14,513 nucleotides of DNA from Tannerella sp. Lineage in GTDB: Bacteria; Bacteroidota; Bacteroidia; Bacteroidales; Tannerellaceae. Every line of letters begins with the position of its first letter. Positions within the stretch are counted from its first letter, which is position 1. The notes under the pieces were generated by a model that made no database searches, had not been told where the DNA came from, and saw only the letters and a list, made by a program, of their open reading frames with translations. Shown piece by piece: positions 1 through 6,411 of this stretch. Position numbers and translations under genes: made by a program. Location of the stretch: NCBI GenBank assembly GCA_031289515.1, contig JAITPH010000198.1, positions 1 to 14,513 of the forward strand. Direction: 5' to 3'.

Positions 1-299
1 TCATATCGTTATATTTTTTCTGCAAAGGAACGACTTGTTTTGAAACCTTACAATACCACAAATGTGGTACGGCGGTTTTCCGGCGCGGAATTTGCGGGTT
101 AGTCGCCGCAGACGCCGCGCCAAAACGACGGAAACAGAAAAGAAAATGTTTGCCATTTGACGCTGGCGGGTACGCTTTTCGGGAAGAATGTTTGTTCCTT
201 TTCAAAATAAAGCGCAAAATATTTTGCGGAACAGGAAACGATTCGCGCCTTTGCCACGAAATCGAACTTAATAATATATGATTTAAAACAATTGAAGGC
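1..299. other. Non-coding upstream region with two short palindromes
   Basis: No convincing gene is seen on either strand. Two perfect palindromes stand out: TACCACA-AA-TGTGGTA at 54-69, and the 16-bp CGCAAAATATTTTGCG at 213-228. On the minus strand the 8-mer at 23-30 reads TTCCTTTG, one mismatch from the Bacteroides -7 box TAnnTTTG, so a leftward gene may begin just outside the window. That last point is only a suggestion. Confidence 0.5.
223..253 (+). promoter_or_regulatory. Weak candidate promoter of the lipoprotein gene, with palindrome over the -33 position
   Basis: A TTTG at 223-226 is followed after 19 bases by cgccTTTG at 246-253. The spacing fits the Bacteroides -33/-7 pattern, but the -7 box keeps only its TTTG half. 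The perfect palindrome CGCAAAATATTTTGCG (213-228) covers the -33 position and would suit an operator. A start near 260 would give a leader of about 40 nt. This is inference from spacing and motif only. Confidence 0.25.
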
Positions 300-719
300 A
301 TGAAGAAAATAGCAATCACACTCCTGTCCGTCCTGTCCGTTCTTTCCTGCAAGGAATCGGGAACGGCGAAACAGTCCGCTTCGGACAGGTACGAACTTGA
401 ATATGTACCGGATAAGGATTTGGTATATCCAATTGACGACGATACAAGGTATGCCTTCCCGGCTTTGTTCCCATATTACGATGAATCGGGAAAAGAATAT
501 CATACGTTCTATTCGTCTGCAAACAATGCAATATATTTCTATGACCTGCCCACGTGCGAATTTCTGTTTAATATTATATTGGAAAAGGAAGGTATCCATG
601 GAGTAGGGCGGATAACCGGTTATTTGGATTCAAATGTTTTGCTCTTAAAGCAAAAAAATCCGATTAAGGCAGACCCTGTCATGTCCCGTCATTTCGGGGA
701 AATCACCAAACAAGTTTAG
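300..719 (+). CDS. Truncated DUF4221-like lipoprotein
   Basis: The 139-residue product starts with a lipoprotein signal peptide: MKK, a hydrophobic stretch (residues 4-16) and a lipobox VLSC with Cys17 as the lipidated residue. The mature part, especially YFYDLPTCEF and ILEKEGIHGVGRITGY (about residues 78-107), resembles from memory the N-terminal region of DUF4221 proteins, Bacteroidota lipoproteins of roughly 350-400 residues expected to form a beta-propeller. Only about the first third is present; after LDSNVLLLKQ the similarity fades and the frame stops at 719. No C-terminal remainder is visible downstream, where repeats begin. The last codons lie in a stretch (679-705) that resembles one unit of the 42-bp repeat array further on, so the gene may have been cut short by a repeat. 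It is probably a pseudogene, but a short functional lipoprotein cannot be excluded. Function of the family is not known to me. Confidence 0.55.
   Translation: MKKIAITLLSVLSVLSCKESGTAKQSASDRYELEYVPDKDLVYPIDDDTRYAFPALFPYYDESGKEYHTFYSSANNAIYFYDLPTCEFLFNIILEKEGIHGVGRITGYLDSNVLLLKQKNPIKADPVMSRHFGEITKQV
679..705. repeat. Single degenerate unit resembling the 42-bp dyad array
   Basis: The stretch reads TCATGTCCCG, then TCA, then TTTCGGGGAAATC. Units of the array at 1018-1284 read TCATGTCCCG, AACG, TTTCGGGGAATC (best match the unit at 1186-1227). The shared flanks plus the dyad arms suggest common origin. It lies inside the 3' end of the truncated lipoprotein gene. Confidence 0.4.
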
Positions 720-760
720 CAAACAGGAAAAATGACGACGCGAAACGGCTGCCGCTTGCC

Positions 761-786
761 GTCTGCGCTTGTCGTCTGCGCTTGCC
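761..786. repeat. Two tandem 13-bp repeats
   Basis: GTCTGCGCTTGTC (761-773) is followed directly by GTCTGCGCTTGCC (774-786), with one difference. They abut the left arm of the inverted-repeat element at 785. No coding role is seen. Confidence 0.6.
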
Positions 787-852
787 GTCATTGCAAGGAA
801 CGAAGCAATCCGGAATACAGGGCGCCGGATTGCTTCGTTCCTTATAATGACG
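785..852. repeat. Inverted-repeat element A, copy 1
   Basis: The left arm 785-813 and right arm 825-852 are complementary over 28 bases with two mismatches. The loop is 11 nt and ends in CAGGGCG. The arm core is GTCATTGCAAGGAACGAAGC. A near-identical element with perfect arms lies at 14429-14499. No transposase is present. The structure fits a dispersed, MITE-like or REP-like intergenic element able to fold into a long hairpin on either strand. Confidence 0.85.
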
Positions 853-872
853 AAAACGTTCTATCCTGTTCC

Positions 873-966
873 GTCATGTCGACCGAAGCGCAGCGTAGTG
901 GAGACATCTCGTGTGTCGGTAAACAGATGTTTCCATTCCACTCCGCTGCGCTCCGGTCGACACGAC
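873..966. repeat. Inverted-repeat element B
   Basis: The left arm (about 873-908, beginning GTCATGTCGACCGAAGCGCA) pairs with the right arm (about 925-966, ending GGTCGACACGAC). There are a few mismatches and a short insertion in the right arm. The loop is about 16 nt. Arms of this type, GTCATGTCGAnCGnAGCGCAG, are familiar to me as dispersed intergenic repeats in Bacteroidota genomes. A half-copy lies at 14253-14273. Confidence 0.75.
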
Positions 967-1004
967 AGGCTGTCATCATTTTTCTTTCCGAATATTTTAG
1001 GGAC

Positions 1005-1284
1005 GTATCAAAAATATTGTGATACCTTCCCGAAATGTTCGGGAGACCATCACAACTGTTGTGATACCTTCCCGAAATGTTCGGGAGACCGTCACAACTG
1101 TTGTGATACCTTCCCGAACGTTTCGGGAACTCATCACAACTATTGTGATCATGTCCCGAACGTTTCGGGAACTCATCACAACTATTGTGATCATGTCCCG
1201 AACGTTTCGGGGAATCGTCACAACTATTGTGATCATGTCCCGAACGTTTCGGGAACCGATCACAACTATTGTGATACCGTCACA
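1005..1284. repeat. Tandem array of six 42-bp units, each with two dyads
   Basis: Six contiguous units start at 1018, 1060, 1102, 1144, 1186 and 1228; a partial seventh runs to 1284 and a degenerate dyad lies at 1005-1025. Each unit holds dyad P1, TCCCGAA-NNN-TTCGGGA (first at 1028-1044), and dyad P2, ATCACAA-CTR-TTGTGAT (first at 1049-1065). The arms are nearly invariant while loops and linkers change. Units 1-2 have P1 loop ATG and P2 loop CTG; units 3-6 have CGT and CTA. The linker is ACCT in units 1-3 and CATG in units 4-6. As 42 is a multiple of three, several frames stay open on both strands, but the resulting 14-residue peptide repeats look spurious. The array sits between convergent genes, where a role as bidirectional terminator, mRNA-end stabiliser or protein-binding site is possible. 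This role is inference. Confidence 0.9.
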
Positions 1285-1469
1285 AGAGATTATTCTTATA
1301 CATTAATATATATGTCTTGTGAAAACAGCAAAGATTCGTTTGTACTGCATGCGCAACGGGAGCGCACGAAACGGGCGCGGCGTTCCGTCCACAGGATTTA
1401 TGATCCCGTGAAACGGAAGGCCACGAAAGAGTTCATTGTAAACCGTCAGCCGTCAATGACAGGAAGTCA
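1285..1469. other. Intergenic spacer downstream of gltA
   Basis: This spacer lies between the dyad array and the gltA stop codon. It begins A+T-rich and then becomes mixed in composition. I see no gene, no clear terminator hairpin with a T-run, and no RNA gene. Confidence 0.5.
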
Positions 1470-2819
1470 TCAGCGTTCCGCTATCGGAACATATTCCGCC
1501 GCGTCGAGCACATTCTTGTAGGCAGGGCGGATGATGCGGCGGCCGGCGAAGTTCAGTTCCTCGTTGCGGTGCGCCGTCCAGCCTACTATGCGCGCCATGG
1601 CGAACAGTGGCGTGTATATTTCGACCGGGAGGCCTATCATCTCGTACACGAAACCGGAATAGAAATCGACGTTGCTTGAAACCGTCTTGCCGTTATTCTT
1701 GACGTCGGCGAAGGTCTTCACGGCGCGTTCTTCGAGCAGTTCGAGGAACTCAAATTCATCGCTGCGACCCTTTTCCTTTGCCAGGTCGCGGGCAAGTTCG
1801 CGGAGAAGCAGCGCGCGCGGGTCGGAAACGGTATAGACGGCATGGCCGATGCCGTAAATCAGACCCTTTCTGTTGTACGCCTCACGGTTCAGAATGCGCG
1901 TGAAATATGCGTCGATTTCGTCCGTATCCTTGCGGTCGGCGATGTTTTCCTTCAGGTGATTGAACATGTCCACAACCTGAATGTTCGCGCCGCCGTGGAG
2001 AGGCCCCTTCAGCGAACCGATGCCCGCAGCAATCGAGGAATAAATGTCGGTCATCGTCGACGACGTGACGCGCACCGTAAAAGTCGAGTTGTTGCCGCCG
2101 CCGTGTTCCGCCTGCAGGATGAGGAGCAAATCGAGCGTGCGCGCTTCAAGCTCCGTATAGTCGCGTTTAAGCATGTAGAGGAAATTCTCGGCAAACGACA
2201 GGCCCCTGTCCGGATGGCGGATGATAAGCGAGCGACCCTTTTCGTTGTGGCGCAAAACGTTGTAGGCGTAGGCCACGACAGTCGGGAAGCGCGAAATCAG
2301 TTCGACGGACTGGCGCATCGCATTCTCGCGCGAGAGGTCGTCCGGATTCGCGTCGAACGTATACATTTCAAGCACCGTCCGGGCGAGGATGTTCATAATA
2401 TTGTTGCCCCGCTGGCGGATGATGCTGATGGTGGAATCGTGCGTCAGAGGCATGTTGCCGTAGAGCATTTCCCTGAAATCGGACAGTTCGTCCCTGTCCG
2501 GCAGATTGCCCGACAGCAGCAGGAACGCCGTTTCCTCAAAACCGAAGCGGCCTTCCTTCATTACGGCGTGCACGAGGTCTTCAATATCGTATCCCCGATA
2601 AAACAGCTTGCCCGGAATAGGCTTGAGCGCTCCGTCTTTCGTGCGTTCGTAACCGACCACGTTGCCGATTTTCGTCAGACCGACCAGCACGCCCGATCCG
2701 TCCGCATTGCGCAGTCCGCGCTTCACGCCGTAGCGGTCAAAAAGCGCGTTCGTAATCTTCGACGACTGTTTGAGCGTATCGGCAAGTTTATATGTAATAA
2801 ATTCCTTCTTGTAGTTCAT
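1470..2819 (-). CDS. gltA: Citrate synthase
   Basis: This enzyme condenses acetyl-CoA with oxaloacetate to give citrate, in the cytoplasm, as the entry step of the TCA cycle. The 449-residue length fits the long Bacteroidales form. Active-site landmarks are in order: EHGGGNNST (His239), GPLHGGAN (His275), GIGHAVY (His326) with DPRA just after, SNVDFYSG (catalytic Asp385) and AMARIVGW (Arg410). The N-terminal extension before FYRGYDIEDL (residues 73-82) is typical of the family. The ATG at 2819 lies 12 bp after the icd stop, so gltA is the third gene of an acn-icd-gltA operon. A 2-methylcitrate synthase activity cannot be ruled out from sequence, but the operon partners argue for citrate synthase. 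Confidence 0.95.
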   Translation of the reverse strand: MNYKKEFITYKLADTLKQSSKITNALFDRYGVKRGLRNADGSGVLVGLTKIGNVVGYERTKDGALKPIPGKLFYRGYDIEDLVHAVMKEGRFGFEETAFLLLSGNLPDRDELSDFREMLYGNMPLTHDSTISIIRQRGNNIMNILARTVLEMYTFDANPDDLSRENAMRQSVELISRFPTVVAYAYNVLRHNEKGRSLIIRHPDRGLSFAENFLYMLKRDYTELEARTLDLLLILQAEHGGGNNSTFTVRVTSSTMTDIYSSIAAGIGSLKGPLHGGANIQVVDMFNHLKENIADRKDTDEIDAYFTRILNREAYNRKGLIYGIGHAVYTVSDPRALLLRELARDLAKEKGRSDEFEFLELLEERAVKTFADVKNNGKTVSSNVDFYSGFVYEMIGLPVEIYTPLFAMARIVGWTAHRNEELNFAGRRIIRPAYKNVLDAAEYVPIAER

Positions 2820-2831
2820 AGTTTCATTGTT

Positions 2832-4100
2832 TTAAAAATTATTTATCGTTTCAACCAGTTCCCTTTGGAAACCGGAAGTAGTGAGCGGCGAGCCGTCCGT
2901 CATAAACCGTGCAAGGTCTGCCGTCGCCAGTCCGCGGACGAAGCAGCTTTCCATAGCCCGCGTTATGAGCGATGCAGCCTCGTTCCAGCCGACATGTTCG
3001 AGCAGCATGAAAGCCGACAGAAGCAGCGACGACGGATTAGCCGCGTCCTTTCCCGCAATATCGGGAGCAGTACCGTGAGTAGCCTCGAAGATTGCATGGC
3101 CTGTCAGGCAGTTGATGTTTCCGCCCGGGGCGATGCCGATGCCGCCGACCATGGCAGCGAGCTGGTCGGAGATGTAATCGCCGTTCAGGTTGAGCGTCGC
3201 CACGACCGAGTATTCCTCCGGCACGAGGAGCGTGTTTTGCAGAAATGCGTCCGCCATGACATCCTTCACCACTACCCTGCCCGACCGTTTCGCCGCCGCG
3301 AGAGCCAGCTCCGCCTCTTCGCCGCCGCGTTCGCGCCTTATCTCCGAATACTGTTGCATGGTGAACGTCGCGTCGCCGAACTCTTCTTCCGCCACCTCGT
3401 AACCCCAGCGCCTGAAGCCTCCTTCGGTAAACTTCATTATATTTCCCTTGTGAACGATGGTCACGGAAGGCAACCTTTTCCGGAGCGCATAGTCGATGGC
3501 GGCGCGGACAAGTCGCTTGCTGCCTTCTTCGGAAACGGGCTTCACTCCGAAGGACGAGCTTTCGGGAAAACGAATCGACGCGACGCCCATTTCATCGCGC
3601 AGGAAACGGAGGAAACGCGCCGCTTCGGGCGTGCCCCTCTCCCACTCTATTCCGGCGTATATGTCTTCCGTGTTTTCGCGGAAAACGGTCATGTCAACCT
3701 TCTGCGGCTCTTTTACCGGAGAAGCCACGCCCCGAAACCAGCGCACCGGCCGGAGGCAAACATAAAGGTCGAGAGCCTGCCGCAATGCAACGTTCAGCGA
3801 ACGTATGCCGCCTCCGACCGGCGTTGTCAGCGGTCCCTTCAAACCGACAAGGTATTCCCTGAAAACATCGACCGTATCGTCGGGAAGCCATTTGCCGGTC
3901 TGCCTGAACGCGCGTTCGCCGGCCAGAACTTCCAGCCATTCAATCCTGCGGAGGCCTCCGTATGCCTTCGCGACGGCTGCATCGGTTACCGAGCGGCATA
4001 CCGGCATGATTTCCGCGCCTACGCCGTCGCCGGTGATAAACGGTACTGTGAGGCAGTCGGGTGTTTCCGGCTTGCCGTCGTTAAATGTCATCTTTGCCAT
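2832..4100 (-). CDS. icd: Isocitrate dehydrogenase, predicted NAD-dependent
   Basis: This enzyme oxidatively decarboxylates isocitrate to 2-oxoglutarate. The start is ATG at 4100 (MAKMTFND), giving 422 residues; the frame is open further upstream but that part overlaps acn. It is a bacterial single-domain-type IDH: FITGDGVGAEI (21-31), substrate loop GGGIRSLNVALRQ (97-109) with Ser101, Asn103 and Arg107, FRENTEDIYAG (140-150) with Arg141 and Tyr148, Lys218, and metal-ligand Asp308/Asp312 in LNGDYISD. The cofactor loop reads THGTAPDIAGKDAANP. Against E. coli IDH this puts Asp, Ile and Ala where Lys344, Tyr345 and Val351 bind the NADP 2'-phosphate, the pattern of NAD-using relatives. The residue aligned with Tyr391 is Ala394, while the one aligned with Arg395 is still Arg398. 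NAD+ preference is therefore inferred. It lies 11 bp after the acn stop and 12 bp before gltA. Confidence 0.94.
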   Translation of the reverse strand: MAKMTFNDGKPETPDCLTVPFITGDGVGAEIMPVCRSVTDAAVAKAYGGLRRIEWLEVLAGERAFRQTGKWLPDDTVDVFREYLVGLKGPLTTPVGGGIRSLNVALRQALDLYVCLRPVRWFRGVASPVKEPQKVDMTVFRENTEDIYAGIEWERGTPEAARFLRFLRDEMGVASIRFPESSSFGVKPVSEEGSKRLVRAAIDYALRKRLPSVTIVHKGNIMKFTEGGFRRWGYEVAEEEFGDATFTMQQYSEIRRERGGEEAELALAAAKRSGRVVVKDVMADAFLQNTLLVPEEYSVVATLNLNGDYISDQLAAMVGGIGIAPGGNINCLTGHAIFEATHGTAPDIAGKDAANPSSLLLSAFMLLEHVGWNEAASLITRAMESCFVRGLATADLARFMTDGSPLTTSGFQRELVETINNF

Positions 4101-4111
4101 AATTGTTTGTT

Positions 4112-6358
4112 TTATCTGTTGTAATTCAATGCAGAGCCTGCACGAAACCATGCCGTCTGCGTCTCGTTGTATGTATGCGATGCTTCGATGGATTCCGTTT
4201 CGCCGTCGCCGTGCCGTATCTCGACGATCAGCGGCTTGCCGGGCGCGAAACCGTCCAGCCGCGGGACGCTCAGCACGTCGTCTTCGCGGATTTTGTCGTA
4301 GTCGGCGGCATCGGCAAACGTCAGCGCCAGCATGCCCTGTTTCTTCAAATTGGTCTCGTGTATGCGGGCAAACGACTTCGCCAGAATCGCCCGTACATTC
4401 AGAAAGCGAGGCTCCATTGCAGCGTGTTCGCGTGACGAGCCTTCGCCGTAATTGTCCTCCGCAACGACGACGGAGCCGATACCCAGCGCCCTGTACGCCT
4501 TGGCGATTGCCGAAACGGCGCCGTAACTGCCGTCGAGGGTGTTGAGCACGGAGTTCGTTCGACCGTTGAATGCGTTGACCGCGCCCATCAGCAGGTTGTC
4601 CGAAATATTCTCCAGATGACCCCTGAAACGAAGCCACGCGCCTGCCATCGAAATATGGTCTGTCGTGCACTTGCCTTTGGTCTTGACGAGCAGCCGCAGA
4701 TTCAGGAAGTCGCCGTCGCTGTTCGGTGCAAACGGCAGCAGCCTCTGAAGCCTGTCGGAATCGGGCGCGATAACCGCATCGCCGGTATTTCCCGACGGAG
4801 GCAGGAAACCGCTGTCGCCGGCTTCAAAACCGCCGGGCGGAATGTCGACGCCGGAAGGCGGGTCGAGCGCGACCCATTCGCCGTCGGCGTTTCTCAACTT
4901 GTCGGTGACCGGATTGAACGTCAAGCGTCCTGCGACGGTCAGCGCCATCACTATTTCCGGTGATGCCACGAATGCGTGAGTGTTCGGATTGCCGTCGGCG
5001 CGCTTGGCGAAATTGCGGTTGAACGATGTGACGATGCTGTTCGGTCGCTCGTTGTCGCCGGTGATTCGTTTCCACTGTCCGATGCATGGACCGCAGGCGT
5101 TTGCCATCACTACGCCGCCGATGTCTTCAAACGACTTTATGATGCCGTCGCGTTCGGCGGTCTTTCCGATCTTCTCCGATCCCGGATTGACAATCAGTTT
5201 GGCGGCGACCGTCAACTTTTTGTCCGCCGCCTGCCTTGCGATGGATGCCGTCCTGTCGAGGTCGAGGTAGGAGGAGTTTGTGCACGAGCCGATCAGTCCT
5301 GCCTCTACGGTTTCGGGATAACCGCTGTTCCTGACCTTTTCGGCGAAGGCGGAAACCGGCGTTGCGGCGTCCGGCGTGAACGGTCCGTTAATATACGGCT
5401 CAAGCGCGGAGAGGTCGATGTCGATTATGCGATCGTAGTATTTTTCGGGATGCAGGGCGACATCGTCGTCTGCTTTGAGGTTGGATTCGACGGATTCCGC
5501 GAGTTCGACTGTCCGGCGGCGTCCGGTAGCGCGGAGATAGCGTTTCATCTCGTCGTCGTAGGGGAAAATAGATGCGGTAGCGCCTACTTCGGCTCCCATA
5601 TTGCAAATCGTCGCCTTGCCGGTAGCCGGAATCGTCGCCGCGCCCTCTCCGAAATATTCGAGGATGCTGTTAGTGCCGCCGGTGACGGTTAGCAGGCCTG
5701 CAAGTCGCAGTATCACGTCTTTCGGCGAAGTCCAGCCGTCGATTCGCCCCGAAAGGCGCACTCCGATTATTGCGGGGGCTTTCAGTTCCCACGGCATGTC
5801 CGTCATAACGTCTACCGCGTCTGCGCCGCCCACTCCGATGGCAATCATGCCCAGCCCGCCCGCATTGGGAGTATGCGAATCCGTGCCGAGCATCATGCCG
5901 CCCGGAAAAGCGTAATTCTCAAGAACGACCTGATGAATGATACCGGCGCCCGGCTTCCAGAAATCAATTCCGTACTTATCCGAGACGCTTTGCAGGAAAT
6001 CGTATACTTCGCTGTTGGCCGACAGGGCGGAATCCATGTCGGCGGCAGCTCCGGCATAAGCCTGTATCAGGTGATCGCAGTGTACCGACGACGGCACGGC
6101 CGTCCTCCGCCTGCCTGCGTTCATAAACTGCAACAGCGCCATCTGCGCCGTAGCGTCCTGCATGGCGATTCTGTCCGGGCGGAAATTGGCGTAATCCGCG
6201 CCTCTTCTGTATTCGCGGACTTCCCCGACGCTGTAAAGATGAGAGTACAGTATTTTCTCCGAAAGCGTCAGGGAACGGTTCAGGATGTTACGGACATTGT
6301 TTACTCTGCCGGTCAATCCTTCGTAACTGCGTTTTATAAATTCAAAATCGTTATTCAT
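4112..6358 (-). CDS. acn: Aconitate hydratase, mitochondrial-type
   Basis: This enzyme isomerises citrate to isocitrate with a [4Fe-4S] cluster. The 748-residue protein has the compact organisation of mitochondrial-type aconitases. The motifs are QDATAQMAL (67-75), GTDSHTPNAGGLG (158-170), cluster cysteines Cys359 in IGSCTNSSY and Cys422/Cys425 in NACGPCIGQW, then the swivel domain with TTDHISMAGAW (565-575), GEGSSREHAAMEPR (638-651, active-site Ser642) and ETNLKKQGML. It is the first gene of acn-icd-gltA, an order I associate with Bacteroides. The upstream gap to pepD is 53 bp and carries no clear TAnnTTTG box, but does carry a perfect-but-one tandem 16-bp repeat (6366-6397). Transcription from the pepD promoter is possible. 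Confidence 0.95.
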   Translation of the reverse strand: MNNDFEFIKRSYEGLTGRVNNVRNILNRSLTLSEKILYSHLYSVGEVREYRRGADYANFRPDRIAMQDATAQMALLQFMNAGRRRTAVPSSVHCDHLIQAYAGAAADMDSALSANSEVYDFLQSVSDKYGIDFWKPGAGIIHQVVLENYAFPGGMMLGTDSHTPNAGGLGMIAIGVGGADAVDVMTDMPWELKAPAIIGVRLSGRIDGWTSPKDVILRLAGLLTVTGGTNSILEYFGEGAATIPATGKATICNMGAEVGATASIFPYDDEMKRYLRATGRRRTVELAESVESNLKADDDVALHPEKYYDRIIDIDLSALEPYINGPFTPDAATPVSAFAEKVRNSGYPETVEAGLIGSCTNSSYLDLDRTASIARQAADKKLTVAAKLIVNPGSEKIGKTAERDGIIKSFEDIGGVVMANACGPCIGQWKRITGDNERPNSIVTSFNRNFAKRADGNPNTHAFVASPEIVMALTVAGRLTFNPVTDKLRNADGEWVALDPPSGVDIPPGGFEAGDSGFLPPSGNTGDAVIAPDSDRLQRLLPFAPNSDGDFLNLRLLVKTKGKCTTDHISMAGAWLRFRGHLENISDNLLMGAVNAFNGRTNSVLNTLDGSYGAVSAIAKAYRALGIGSVVVAEDNYGEGSSREHAAMEPRFLNVRAILAKSFARIHETNLKKQGMLALTFADAADYDKIREDDVLSVPRLDGFAPGKPLIVEIRHGDGETESIEASHTYNETQTAWFRAGSALNYNR

Positions 6359-6365
6359 ATAGTGG

Positions 6366-6397
6366 TTTTTAAGTGAACAGGTTTTTAATTGAACAGG
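6366..6397 (-). repeat. Two tandem 16-bp repeats just upstream of acn
   Basis: On the plus strand TTTTTAAGTGAACAGG (6366-6381) is followed directly by TTTTTAATTGAACAGG (6382-6397), with one difference. The pair ends 8 bp before the acn start and lies inside the 53-bp pepD-acn gap. It may be a two-site operator, a leader RNA element, or a chance duplication; sequence alone does not decide. Confidence 0.6.
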
Positions 6398-6411
6398 CTT
6401 CTTACTGCCTT

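Noticed and set aside
785..966. Insertion sequence
   Set aside because: No transposase frame or target duplication is seen; the inverted arms enclose only short loops.
1005..1284. CRISPR array
   Set aside because: The units are contiguous with no unique spacers, each has two dyads, and no cas gene is nearby.
997..1306. Open frames on both strands through the 42-bp array, encoding 14-residue repeats
   Set aside because: They arise because the unit length is a multiple of three; frames are open on both strands at once and no start context or protein-like composition supports translation.
1842..4124. A 760-codon open frame on the plus strand
   Set aside because: It is antisense to gltA and icd, both of which have clear catalytic motifs. 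Its translation is rich in Arg, His and Val with no recognisable domain, as expected of a codon-bias shadow.
4101..4670. N-terminal extension of icd
   Set aside because: It overlaps the conserved C-terminal part of acn in another frame, while the family N-terminus fits ATG 4100.
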